A DNA stretch of 64,000 bases, taken from assembly GCA_902760865.1 (NCBI GenBank), contig CACWID010000016.1, forward strand, positions 1 to 64,000. The letters run 5' to 3'. The position numbers and the translations under genes are program-made. Below the pieces are notes generated by a model, which searched no databases, had not been told where the DNA came from, and saw only the letters and a program-made list of their open reading frames with translations. Origin of the DNA: an uncultured Bacteroidales bacterium. Lineage in GTDB: Bacteria > Bacteroidota > Bacteroidia > Bacteroidales > Muribaculaceae. Every line of letters begins with the position of its first letter. Position 1 is the first letter of the stretch. Below, piece after piece: positions 8,316-16,296 of the stretch.

Positions 8316-9113
8316 ATGAAAAAGATTATCGCAATGCTGACGTTGGCAGCCATGCTGCTCACCAGCTGCGGCTCGGTACCCATCACCGGCCGCAAACAGT
8401 TGAATCTTGTCAGCGACGCTGAAGTACTGCAGGCCAGCCTCGAGCAGTATTCCACCTTCATGCAGACGGCTCCCATCTCTGGCAAGAAGACCCAGAGCGC
8501 CCAGGTGACCCGCGTGGGCCAGCGCATCGCTGCCGCCACCGAGGCCTACCTCAAGTATGCTGGACTCGAGAGCGAGTTGCAGAACTTCGCTTGGGAGTTC
8601 AACCTGATTCGCAGTGATGACGTGAACGCCTGGTGTATGCCTGGCGGCAAGATCGTGGTCTATGAGGGCATCATGAACCTCGTCAGCAGCGATGACGAGT
8701 TGGCTGTCGTCATCGGTCACGAGGTGGCCCACGCCGTGGCCAAACACAGCAACGAGCGCATGAGCCAGCAGGTACTTGCACAATATGGCGCCAACGCCAT
8801 CGGCATCCTCACCAGCGGCAAGAGCGCTGCTACCCAGCAGATTGCGCAGCAGGTCTATGGTCTGGGCGCACAGTATGGCGTGATGCAGCCCTTCTCCCGC
8901 AAGCACGAGAGCGAGGCCGACAAGATGGGCCTGGTGCTGATGACCATCGCAGGCTATAATCCCGATGTAGCCGTCACCTTCTGGCAGAAGATGCAGTCAA
9001 CCGGCGGTCAGGAGCCGCCCGAGTTCATGAGCTCGCACCCGAGCCATGCCACCCGCATCAACGACATCATCAAGTGGCTGCCTGAGGTTAAGAAGCAGTA
9101 CGGCCGCAACTAA
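8316..9113 (+). CDS. M48-family metalloprotease lipoprotein
   Basis: The frame is open from 8289, but the start at 8316 begins a lipoprotein signal (MKKIIAMLTLAAMLLTSCGS, lipid on Cys18). The zinc site is HEVAH at about 135-139 (VIGHEVAHAVAKHSNERM) with the third ligand in HESEADKMGLVLM near 198. The end carries SSHPSHATRIND, usual for this family. Relatives (BepA, LoiP, Oma1-like) do quality control of envelope proteins. The stop is 3 bases before the next start, so the downstream DUF3256 gene is likely translated in a coupled way. Confidence 0.92.
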   Translation: MKKIIAMLTLAAMLLTSCGSVPITGRKQLNLVSDAEVLQASLEQYSTFMQTAPISGKKTQSAQVTRVGQRIAAATEAYLKYAGLESELQNFAWEFNLIRSDDVNAWCMPGGKIVVYEGIMNLVSSDDELAVVIGHEVAHAVAKHSNERMSQQVLAQYGANAIGILTSGKSAATQQIAQQVYGLGAQYGVMQPFSRKHESEADKMGLVLMTIAGYNPDVAVTFWQKMQSTGGQEPPEFMSSHPSHATRINDIIKWLPEVKKQYGRN

Positions 9114-9116
9114 GCG

Positions 9117-9758
9117 ATGAGACAAATCCTTTGCTGCCTGCTTGCCCTGATGATGGCATTGCCGCCACTGACGGGCGAGAGCAGGACGATTACCGACTTT
9201 TTTGCGAGTGAGCCGGGGAACATCTTTCCCCTGCTCACCCGCACTAATCGGCTTGACTTGGTGGACTACTGGCTGAACGGGCAGACGGTTGCCCTGCAGA
9301 ACAATCTGGCCGGGACGAGCCAGCTCGTCGAATTGGACGACAACTACCTGAAGGTGAAGACCAGCGGCAGCCGTGAGGTAGAAATGCTGCTGAGGACTGC
9401 CGGCAAGGACACTGTCATCACCGTCATCGAGACGGTCATGACGCCTGTGCCCGACAGCCGCCTGACCCAGTGGAATGTGCACTGGCAGCGGTTCACCAGC
9501 GAGAAACTCTTCAGCATGCCCGCCATCGACGATTTCATCGTGGGAAAGATGCCGCGCGAACTGCGCCTTGACCTGCAGGACCGGATGATTTTCCCGCTCA
9601 TCAAACTCAGCTTCACGGGCGAGAAGCACGACACTATCGAGGCAAGCCACGGACTGGAGCAGTTCCTCGCCCCGAGCGAGTACAAGCGTTTTGCCCAGTA
9701 CTTCAAACCGACCATCCGCTACCGATTCAACGGTCTGAAAATCAAGCCTGTCAAGTAA
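9117..9758 (+). CDS. DUF3256 family secreted protein
   Basis: The 213-residue protein has a signal peptide (MRQILCCLLALMMALPPLTG) and the DUF3256 pattern: TITDFFASEPGNIFPLLTRT, NRLDLVDYWLNG, LVELDDNYLKVKTS and a TVMTPVPDSRLTQWNVHW stretch. The family is restricted to Bacteroidales and has no known function. It lies between the M48 lipoprotease (3-bp gap) and xseA (2-bp gap), a tight operon, but the envelope role suggested by the first neighbour is only inference. Confidence 0.8.
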   Translation: MRQILCCLLALMMALPPLTGESRTITDFFASEPGNIFPLLTRTNRLDLVDYWLNGQTVALQNNLAGTSQLVELDDNYLKVKTSGSREVEMLLRTAGKDTVITVIETVMTPVPDSRLTQWNVHWQRFTSEKLFSMPAIDDFIVGKMPRELRLDLQDRMIFPLIKLSFTGEKHDTIEASHGLEQFLAPSEYKRFAQYFKPTIRYRFNGLKIKPVK

Positions 9759-9760
9759 CC

Positions 9761-11095
9761 ATGCAAGAACAGTCACTTTTCCCCAACCAGCCTCAGGGCA
9801 TCACCTTGAGCCAGTTTAACGCACGCATCAGCCAGGCCATCAACACCGCTCCCGGGCTGCAGAACCAGTGGATCATCGCCGAGACGAGCGACCTGCGCGT
9901 CGTGCGCGGCCACTGCTACATGGAGCTCGTCGAGAAGGATGACCACGGGACCACCGTGGCCAAGCTTGGCGCCGTCATCTGGGCAAGCACCTTCGCCAGG
10001 CTGGATGCGAAGTTCCAGGCTGCGATGGGCACCGGGCTCAAGACGGGCATGAAGCTGCTGGTGCTGGCGACGGCCAACTACCACAGCCAGTACGGTTTCA
10101 AGGCGGTCATCAACGATATCGACCCCAGCTACACCATGGGCGACATGGCGCGGCAGCGTCTCGAGATCCTCAAGCGCCTCAAGGCCGACGGCATCATCGA
10201 CATGAACAAGGAGCTGCCCATCACCGCCGTGCCGCAGCGCATCGCGGTCATTTCGGCCGCAGGGGCAGCAGGCTATGGCGACTTCATGAACCAGCTGGAA
10301 CACAATCCCTATCGCCTGAAGTTCTATACTTGTCTGTTCGGCGCGTCGATGCAGGGGGCTCAGACCGTTCCCAGTGTCCTGGCCGCCCTCGACCGTATCA
10401 ATGAGCACATGGAACTGTTCGACGCCGTGGTCATCATCCGTGGCGGTGGCGCGACGTCCGAGCTCAACTCGTTCGACAACTACGACCTGGCGGCCTCCGT
10501 GGCCCAGTTCCCGCTGCCGGTCATCGTCGGCATCGGGCACGACCGCGACGAGACGGTATTGGACTATGTCGCTGCCATCAGGGTCAAGACGCCGACAGCC
10601 GCCGCCGAGTGGCTCATCAATCGGGGCACCAATGCCCTGGCCCACCTCGACGAACTGCAGGAGGCTGTCGTCACTGCCGTGCGCGAGACCGTGGGGCACG
10701 CGAGGGAGCAGTTGACCTATTACACGGGCATGATTCCTGCCGCAGCACGCCGCATCATCGAGACCAACAGCATCAGGCTCGACAACTATACCAAGAACAT
10801 CCCGCTGGCAGCCAACAACCTGATTGCCAACCAGCGCACGCGGCTAGAGCGAGCCGTGGAGCGCATGGGAGGAGCGTTGGAGCACGCCATGCAGCGCGAA
10901 CAGCTGCGCCTCAAGGCCCTAGGCGAGAAAGCCGCCCTGCTCTCGCCCGAGAACACCCTGCAACGCGGCTATTCACTCGTGTGGGCCGGCGGCAAATGCG
11001 TCACCGCTGCCAGCCAGATCAGCCCAGGCGAGCGGGTGACCATGCAATTCGCCGACGGCACCGCCTCCGCCACCGTGGATAAAGTCAAAGGCTAG
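9761..11095 (+). CDS. xseA: Exodeoxyribonuclease VII large subunit
   Basis: The 444-residue protein has an N-terminal OB fold (about 15-115; WIIAETSDLRVVRGHCYMEL) and the catalytic region with AVISAAGAAGYGDFMNQLE, the RGGGATSELNSFDNYDLA motif and VGIGHDRDETVLDYVA, then a coiled-coil C-terminus that binds the small subunits. ExoVII degrades single-stranded DNA from both ends. It begins 2 bases after the DUF3256 gene. The small subunit gene lies 231 bp downstream beyond a repeat block, an unusually wide gap for this pair. Confidence 0.95.
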   Translation: MQEQSLFPNQPQGITLSQFNARISQAINTAPGLQNQWIIAETSDLRVVRGHCYMELVEKDDHGTTVAKLGAVIWASTFARLDAKFQAAMGTGLKTGMKLLVLATANYHSQYGFKAVINDIDPSYTMGDMARQRLEILKRLKADGIIDMNKELPITAVPQRIAVISAAGAAGYGDFMNQLEHNPYRLKFYTCLFGASMQGAQTVPSVLAALDRINEHMELFDAVVIIRGGGATSELNSFDNYDLAASVAQFPLPVIVGIGHDRDETVLDYVAAIRVKTPTAAAEWLINRGTNALAHLDELQEAVVTAVRETVGHAREQLTYYTGMIPAAARRIIETNSIRLDNYTKNIPLAANNLIANQRTRLERAVERMGGALEHAMQREQLRLKALGEKAALLSPENTLQRGYSLVWAGGKCVTAASQISPGERVTMQFADGTASATVDKVKG

Positions 11096-11119
11096 TCGCT
11101 AGTCACTAGTCGTTAGTCT
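11092..11119. repeat. 7-bp tandem array, 4 units (CTAGTCG-like)
   Basis: Four units CTAGTCG, CTAGTCA, CTAGTCG and TTAGTCT follow each other. The first unit contains the TAG stop codon of xseA. Confidence 0.85.
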
Positions 11120-11120
11120 T

Positions 11121-11325
11121 AAAGAACGCTGATGCCAAATAATTTGTTTAATTCGCATAATTCGCCGACAGAAAAAGAACGCGGACGCAATTCGTAAAAT
11201 TCGAAATAATATATAAACGATTGCGGATGCCAAAAAATTAGTATAATTCGTGAAATTCGTAGTTTAATTAAAGAACGCGGATGCCAAAAAATCAGTTTAA
11301 TTCGTGAAATTCGTAGTTTAAAGAA
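11121..11325 (+). repeat. Four degenerate copies of a roughly 50-bp dispersed repeat
   Basis: Each copy reads AAAGAACGCGGATGCC, a short AT stretch, then AATTCGTGAAATTCGTAG and TTTAA. Copies begin near 11121, 11174, 11217 and 11270; the last two are nearly identical, with a 54-bp period. The block fills the xseA-xseB gap and ends just before the xseB start. Inverted copies occur at 24796-24900 and partial ones at 592-614 and 51478-51556. Confidence 0.8.
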
Positions 11326-11326
11326 A

Positions 11327-11536
11327 ATGGAAGAGATTAAAGAAATGACTTACACCCAGGCCGTTACCGAGCTCGAACAGCTCGTGCAGAAGATGCAGGA
11401 CCCCCAGTGCAGCATCGACAACCTTACCGCCTACACCAAGCGCAGTAAAGAACTCCTCGACATCTGCCGCAAGAAACTCACCGCCGCCGACGAGCAACTC
11501 AAGCAGATTCTCGCCGACATCCAGCAGCAAGGCTAG
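11327..11536 (+). CDS. xseB: Exodeoxyribonuclease VII small subunit
   Basis: The 69-residue helical protein matches XseB: TYTQAVTELEQLVQKMQD, then SIDNLTAYTKRSKELLDICRKKL and a C-terminal coiled coil. It binds the C-terminus of XseA. An internal ATG at 11345 (MTYTQA) is an equally good start by comparison with typical XseB proteins. The expected neighbour, xseA, is upstream in the same direction. Confidence 0.92.
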   Translation: MEEIKEMTYTQAVTELEQLVQKMQDPQCSIDNLTAYTKRSKELLDICRKKLTAADEQLKQILADIQQQG

Positions 11537-11617
11537 ATATCAGATAACAGATATTAGATAATAGTTCCATCACAGCCACCAAAAGGCCAAGTGAACCAAC
11601 TGATAGCTGTCAGGTAT

Positions 11618-11645
11618 CGACTAGTGACTAGCGACTAGCGACTAA
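11618..11645. repeat. 7-bp tandem array, 4 units (CGACTAG-like)
   Basis: The units CGACTAG, TGACTAG, CGACTAG and CGACTAA lie between xseB and the tRNA gene. Confidence 0.8.
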
Positions 11646-11683
11646 AAAAACTACTATCTACCATCTATTAACTAAAAAATTAC

Positions 11684-11691
11684 TACCTTTG
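11684..11691 (+). promoter_or_regulatory. -7 box of the tRNA-Leu promoter
   Basis: TACCTTTG fits TAnnTTTG and lies about 45 nt before the tRNA. No clear TTTG is visible at the -33 position. Confidence 0.5.
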
Positions 11692-11736
11692 CACCCGCTT
11701 AGGTGGCACAAACCCATCTTAGCCAACAGCAACGCC

Positions 11737-11818
11737 GCGCCTGTGGTGAAATTGGTAGACACGCCAGACTTAGGATCTGGTAACGCAAGTTGTGTAGGTT
11801 CGAGTCCTATCAGGCGCA
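11737..11818 (+). tRNA. tRNA-Leu (anticodon UAG)
   Basis: Acceptor arms GCGCCTG (11737-11743) and CAGGCGC (11811-11817) pair fully. The anticodon stem CCAGA/TCTGG encloses the loop CTTAGGA, giving anticodon TAG, which reads CUN leucine codons. A long variable arm (TAACGCAAGTTGTGT region) marks a class II tRNA, and the T arm has GGTTCGAGTCC. The CCA end is not encoded. Its last 18 bases recur at 13989-14006. Confidence 0.97.
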
Positions 11819-11820
11819 CA
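11803..11820. repeat. Putative attachment site, tRNA copy (attL-like)
   Basis: AGTCCTATCAGGCGCACA, the 3' end of tRNA-Leu, is repeated exactly at 13989-14006 in the same orientation, 2.2 kb away. Duplication of a tRNA 3' end is the usual footprint of tyrosine-recombinase integration. Confidence 0.65.
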
Positions 11821-11827
11821 GGAAACT

Positions 11828-11854
11828 AAAACCCGCTGAAATTCAGCGGGTTTT
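11828..11854 (+). terminator. Intrinsic terminator after tRNA-Leu
   Basis: AAAACCCGCTGAA and TTCAGCGGGTTTT form a strong hairpin ending in T residues, 10 nt after the tRNA. Confidence 0.85.
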
Positions 11855-11940
11855 GTATATCAATTTAGGCCTTGAAATGAAACTGAACCTATTGAAATGC
11901 GTTACATCAAAACGATTTCTTTGATGTGTTTACCATCGGT

Positions 11941-13662
11941 TTAATTGTTCAATCCTTTATTGCCTTTTCGAGGTAATTTGAACGTGACGGGTAGGGTATA
12001 CCACACGGCAACGGCTTGACCATTCTGGCGACCTGGAATGAATTTGGGTAGCGTCTTAACAATGCGAACGGCCTCCTCGTCAAGGTCCTTGTCCACCGAG
12101 CGGACGACCTTTACTGCATCTACACTGCCGTCCTCCCACACAATAAACTGCACAATAACCCGTCCCTGGACATGGTTCTTGGCTGCAGTAGGCGGATATT
12201 TGATGTGAGTCTGAATGTACTTCATCAGCGCAACCTCACCGCCGGGAAATCGGGGCATCTGCTCAGCGCTACGGTAGATTTCCTCCTTTATTTCCTCCTT
12301 TATCGTATGCGGCACTACTACGATTCCATCCGATTTCGCTGGTTGGACGCAGTCTTCACCACAGTAGGTGCCCATGAAGAAAATGGTGCCTGAGCGTTTC
12401 TCGATGATGAGATACACAAAAGGATGTGTGGCATGGAAGTTCTCGATTTTAGGGGGCTCATCACCGTCTTTAAGCGCTCTCAGGAGGGTGCGGGCGGTGC
12501 CCTCGGTGCCCTTCTCGTTGACCTCAATTATCGTTTTCTGATCAATTAAAGACACATAGAGGTCTTTTTCGCCTTGGGCCATATTGGGCAACTCGGCCCG
12601 TGAAGTGAATACCAGCGGCATACCCATGGCTGAGAGTACATGATTAAGCGTGGTCTCGCTGCTTGTGTAGAACCGTGGCATCAGGATATCCACATTTTCA
12701 TCTTTCATCCCGTTCAGCTGCTGCTCGAGTTCCCGGGCCGAGAGCCCTTGAATGATGTCAGCAGTGGTTTTCCCCTTGACGGGCAACAGGACATACATGC
12801 CGAAATCTTTATTGCCGTAGGGCAGGTACAGCATCTGGCATATCTTGTTTTTGCCATAGAGGGTACGCGTCTGGCGATGCATCATCTTGTTCTTGAAGAC
12901 AGTGCCATTCTCCGTCGTGAAGTTCATGGTTCGGGTGTCATCGGGGTCGAACTTCTCGGTCCAATTGGCCTTGAAGTAGATGGCGTTTAACAGATACAAT
13001 ACTGCGTCGGGCTCAAGTCGGTCAACGGCAGTGGGTATCATGCCACCGATGTGTTTGTTGCACCAGTTGTTGATTATGTCGAGGCTGCTTCTTTTAGTGA
13101 AATCCAATGCATCGATTTGGGCATCATAGTACTGCTGCATGTCGGCCTTGTATTGAGGAAGGAGGCTGATGCCCATTGCCGAGTTCACGTCGATGCAGTT
13201 GGCTAGCTGTAACGTGACGTTGGAGTCAACTCGTGATACCTTGTGAATCATCGTCTTAAAGTACTCGTTAATCTGCTGTGTCGAACCACTCAGTCCAAGC
13301 ACGTCGGTAATCTGCTGACGCGTCTTGCCGTCGGCCCCTTCATTGAGCATCCCCAGCAGGTAGCTCACGCTGATGGGCGACACGACGATGCTGCCATCGC
13401 TCAGTTTGCGATTTCTGTTGATTGCGCGAAACAGATTGCAGGCAAAATCGTTGTTGTTATTAAGCAACTCGTCTTGGGATATGGTCAAGGTGTCGTTATC
13501 GGGCTGCTTGTCTTGTTGTGATGCAGTGGTGGTGCCCTCCTCTTTCAAGGAAGACTCTTCAGCATTGAGATCGTTGTTATGGCGACCTAAAGCCAATAAG
13601 CAGGTCAGTACCACCACGGCAGCCAATGTACCTAGTATCCATGATCGTTTCATATCAGTCAT
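11941..13662 (-). CDS. Serpin fused to a TonB C-terminal domain
   Basis: The 573-residue protein starts with a membrane anchor or uncleaved signal (ILGTLAAVVVLTCLLALG, about 9-26) and a polar linker. Residues about 70-440 are a serpin: FACNLFRAI, SIVVSPISVSYLLGMLNEGA, LLNAIYFKANW, MYVLLP, and ATHPFVYLIIEKRSGTIFFMG. The reactive loop is near 379-405 with hinge NEKGTEGTARTLL; P15 Gly and P14 Thr are kept, but Arg at P9 makes inhibitory activity uncertain. Residues about 470-565 are a TonB C-terminal fold (MPRFPGGEVALMKYIQ ... KYPPTA ... GRVIVQFIVWEDGSV). The gene is alone between two copies of a tRNA 3' end. A CAAAGTTA (TAACTTTG on its strand) at 13700-13707 is a possible -7 box. MKRSW at 13653 is an alternative start. 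Confidence 0.92.
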   Translation of the reverse strand: MTDMKRSWILGTLAAVVVLTCLLALGRHNNDLNAEESSLKEEGTTTASQQDKQPDNDTLTISQDELLNNNNDFACNLFRAINRNRKLSDGSIVVSPISVSYLLGMLNEGADGKTRQQITDVLGLSGSTQQINEYFKTMIHKVSRVDSNVTLQLANCIDVNSAMGISLLPQYKADMQQYYDAQIDALDFTKRSSLDIINNWCNKHIGGMIPTAVDRLEPDAVLYLLNAIYFKANWTEKFDPDDTRTMNFTTENGTVFKNKMMHRQTRTLYGKNKICQMLYLPYGNKDFGMYVLLPVKGKTTADIIQGLSARELEQQLNGMKDENVDILMPRFYTSSETTLNHVLSAMGMPLVFTSRAELPNMAQGEKDLYVSLIDQKTIIEVNEKGTEGTARTLLRALKDGDEPPKIENFHATHPFVYLIIEKRSGTIFFMGTYCGEDCVQPAKSDGIVVVPHTIKEEIKEEIYRSAEQMPRFPGGEVALMKYIQTHIKYPPTAAKNHVQGRVIVQFIVWEDGSVDAVKVVRSVDKDLDEEAVRIVKTLPKFIPGRQNGQAVAVWYTLPVTFKLPRKGNKGLNN

Positions 13663-13988
13663 TTTTTCAGGTTGATAAAAACGGGTTAACTCTCGTCTGC
13701 AAAGTTACAACCGATTATTGAAATAACTACTAAAAAATGCCAACATTCAAAGGTCATTTCATGATGATAAACCGATTGATTTACAGGTTATTATAGAATA
13801 AAAAGGTCATTAATGGGTAATTCATTTGAACAAGCACTGAAAAGGTGTGATTTTTGGGGGTGCGTACGCTCCCCCTTTTTGCGTCGTTCAACGCCTTTAG
13901 ACGCCCTTAAACGCCTCATCGGCTTGCTGGAAGACGCTGTCAATCAGACGTCGGGAGGTTTTTAAAGGTTTTGGAAGGCGCGAACCAA

Positions 13989-14006
13989 AGTCCTATCAGG
14001 CGCACA
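13989..14006. repeat. Putative attachment site, distal copy (attR-like)
   Basis: This is an exact 18-bp copy of the tRNA-Leu 3' end at 11803-11820; both copies continue with a similar GGAAA(A)C sequence. The bases before it (GCGAACCAA) do not continue the tRNA, so it is a fragment and not a second gene. Confidence 0.65.
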
Positions 14007-14012
14007 TGGAAA

Positions 14013-14051
14013 ACGAGGGTGAGCTATAATTCAGTTATAGCTCACCCTCGT
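14013..14051 (-). terminator. Terminator of the minus-strand redox operon
   Basis: A perfect 17-bp stem (ACGAGGGTGAGCTATAA and its complement) with loop TTCAG lies 16 bp after the stop of the CMD/cupin gene; read on the minus strand it is followed by TTTT. Confidence 0.85.
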
Positions 14052-14067
14052 GGGTTGTTGACGGGGT

Positions 14068-15075
14068 TTATTTCAGTTGGTTGTAGACTGCGTCGGTGAC
14101 GGGTTCCAGCCATTCGTTGGAGGCTCCTTCCTGGGCATCTTTGTGGTAGGTGAGGTGCTGGAACCATGAGTCCCGGGCGGCTCCGTGCCAGTGCTTGACC
14201 TCGGGTGGGACGTTGATGATGGAGCCGGGGGTCATCTCGACGGCATCTTTGCCCCACTCCTGATACCAGCCGCGGCCAGCGACGCAGATTAGCACCTGGA
14301 CTGCCCCGTGGTGGATGTGCCAGTTGTTGCGGCATCGCGGCTCGAAGGTGACGTTGAACATTCCGTCTCCCATATCGGCGAGATAGCTGTTGCCGATGAA
14401 GAATTCCCCATAGGGATTGAGTTCGCCTTTGGGCCAATGGCTGGGCAAGGTGTAGCCCTCACCGTCGAGCCATGCGCAGAGTTCATCGACAAGTTCCTGA
14501 GAGTTGCCCATGTTAACGGCTCCCTGTTTGTGGGCGGCCAACTGCGGTGCCACGCCGTCCAGGCCGCTCAAGGCTGCTACGGTTACTATCTCGCGGTCAG
14601 CAGCATTGAGCTGGTCGCCGGCGAAGATGTCACCGAAGAGGTGCGCCTTCAGGTAGTAGTCGTCCTGTGGGCAGAAGTTGTAGTCGAACGGACGTCCCGA
14701 GAGTTGCGTCTGGTTCTTCCGGCCCAGTTCATAAGCCGCCTTTGCGTTGTCCCATTCCTGGGGGCGGGTCCAGGGCTTACCCTCTTGCCAGTTCGGCTGT
14801 TTGTCTTCCAACACCTTGCTCAGCACGCCCAGCGCATTCAGCGAGCGAGGGAATCCCGTGTAAGCATAGAGCTGCGAGAAAGCCTCTTTCAACTCGTTGA
14901 TGGTCACGCCATTGTCGAGAGCCATGCGTACGGCCGGCTCCAACCGCTCCAAATCACCCTGCGCCATCAGGCAGGCACATGCCGCCAACCCTTTTTGACG
15001 ATCGGTCAGCGTCTGACTGTTTACTGTTACCATTGTCAATACAGCAATTAATAATGTTACGATTCTTTTCATCAT
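14068..15075 (-). CDS. Secreted carboxymuconolactone-decarboxylase/cupin fusion
   Basis: The 335-residue protein has a signal peptide (MMKRIVTLLIAVLTMVTVNS). Two CMD/AhpD-like helical units follow: about 30-110 (ACACLMAQGDLERLEPAVRM ... LKEAFSQLYAYTGFPRSLNA) and about 135-215 (LNAADREIVTVAALSGLDGV ... NSQELVDELCAWL). A cupin occupies about 235-320 with metal ligands in WHIHHGAVQVLICVAG and PPEVKHWHGA. Such fusions are common beside oxidoreductases in Bacteroidales, and the reaction is unknown. It is 8 bp downstream of an aldo-keto reductase and is the last gene of the cluster. Confidence 0.88.
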   Translation of the reverse strand: MMKRIVTLLIAVLTMVTVNSQTLTDRQKGLAACACLMAQGDLERLEPAVRMALDNGVTINELKEAFSQLYAYTGFPRSLNALGVLSKVLEDKQPNWQEGKPWTRPQEWDNAKAAYELGRKNQTQLSGRPFDYNFCPQDDYYLKAHLFGDIFAGDQLNAADREIVTVAALSGLDGVAPQLAAHKQGAVNMGNSQELVDELCAWLDGEGYTLPSHWPKGELNPYGEFFIGNSYLADMGDGMFNVTFEPRCRNNWHIHHGAVQVLICVAGRGWYQEWGKDAVEMTPGSIINVPPEVKHWHGAARDSWFQHLTYHKDAQEGASNEWLEPVTDAVYNQLK

Positions 15076-15083
15076 GATTATCT

Positions 15084-16118
15084 CTATTTATTTTTGGCAG
15101 CCTGTACCCACACGGGCTCCTCGCTCATTGCGGGCTTGTTGACCGCCATCACTCCTGACAGGTTGTGCGGCACGTAGGGCTCCTCCAGATAACGGATATC
15201 ATCGGCAGTGAGCCTGACATCGAGCGAGCGGACGGCCCCCTCGATGTGGTGCAGCTTGGTGGCCCCGACGATGGGCGACTCCACCTTGGTCAGCAGCCAG
15301 GCAAGGGAAATCTGCGTCATCTCCACGCCGTAACGGTCGGCAAGTTCCACGACACGCTCCACGATGCGGTTGTCCTGCTCGGCCGTGGCGTCATACTTGA
15401 AGTGCATGAACGAGTCCTCCTGCTGTCGCTTGGACGTCTCACCCGGTCGCTTGGCCAGTTTTCCCGAGGCCAGGGCGCTGTAGGGGGTCATGGCGATATT
15501 CTCCTCACGGCAGAAGGGGAACATCTCGCGCTCCTCCTCGCGCATGATCAGGTTGTAGTGGTTCTGCACCGAAATGAACTTTGCCCAACCGCGTTTCTCG
15601 GCCATCGCGTTCATCTTGGCCACCTGATAGGCGTAGGCATTGGCGATGCCGATATAGCGGGCCTTGCCGCTGGTGACGGCCTCGTTCATGCCCTCCAGAA
15701 TCTCCTCGGCAGGCGTCTTGTAGTCCCAGATGTGATATATGTAGAGGTCCACATAGTCCATACCCAAGTGCTCCAGGCTGCTGTCGATGTTGTTCAGCAC
15801 ATGCTGGCGGCCGTCGATGCCCTGCTGGATTTCCTCCTCGGTGCGGGGCAGGAACTTGGTGGCCACCACCATGTCCTCGCGACGGGCCATATCCCTTAAT
15901 GCCCTGCCGACAAATTGCTCAGACGTGCCCAGCTGATAGGCAATGGCCGTGTCAAAGAAATTCACGCCCAGGTCGAGCGAGCGGCGGATGATGTCGCGGG
16001 TCGCTTCCTCGCCGAGGGTCCACGAGTGCTGACCGATGCTAGCGTCGCCGAAACCCATGCAGCCCAAGCAGATGCGCGAGACCTTGAGGTCTGAGTTACC
16101 CAATTTTACGTATTCCAT
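15084..16118 (-). CDS. Aldo/keto reductase
   Basis: The 344-residue TIM-barrel oxidoreductase starts MEYVKLGNSDLKVSRICLGC. The catalytic tetrad is visible as Asp and Tyr in NFFDTAIAYQLG, Lys in VATKFLP and His in LYIYHIWDY. The C-terminal NADPH-binding part has LAWLLTKVESPIVGATKLHH. The substrate is unknown. A 178-bp space containing TAATTTTG (16157-16164 on this strand) separates it from the next gene upstream, so it may have its own promoter together with the CMD/cupin gene. Confidence 0.92.
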   Translation of the reverse strand: MEYVKLGNSDLKVSRICLGCMGFGDASIGQHSWTLGEEATRDIIRRSLDLGVNFFDTAIAYQLGTSEQFVGRALRDMARREDMVVATKFLPRTEEEIQQGIDGRQHVLNNIDSSLEHLGMDYVDLYIYHIWDYKTPAEEILEGMNEAVTSGKARYIGIANAYAYQVAKMNAMAEKRGWAKFISVQNHYNLIMREEEREMFPFCREENIAMTPYSALASGKLAKRPGETSKRQQEDSFMHFKYDATAEQDNRIVERVVELADRYGVEMTQISLAWLLTKVESPIVGATKLHHIEGAVRSLDVRLTADDIRYLEEPYVPHNLSGVMAVNKPAMSEEPVWVQAAKNK

Positions 16119-16296
16119 ATCACAGTCTAGTTTATAGTCTATACCTTTTCACTGTGCAAAATTAAGCATAAAGGCCATATCAGGTGTTACACCTATCATC
16201 TGATTTTATACCAGTTTCACTGAAAGTGAACGATTTCTCCCCCCTCTTGATGAGCATGAATTCGATGATACTATGCTCTTGCTGGCAGCGAGTTCA

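Larger units (their letters stand above)
13663..14067. other. Intergenic region at the far end of the serpin segment
   Basis: The 405 bases hold the -7 box of the serpin gene, a G/C hairpin with T-run at 13856-13880 (GGGGG, GCGTACGC core, CCCCC, TTTTT), the duplicated tRNA end and the terminator of the minus-strand operon. I see no gene. Confidence 0.6.

Noticed and set aside
13981..14006. Second tRNA gene at the distal 18-bp repeat
   Set aside because: Only the 3' end matches; no anticodon arm or 5' acceptor strand precedes it.
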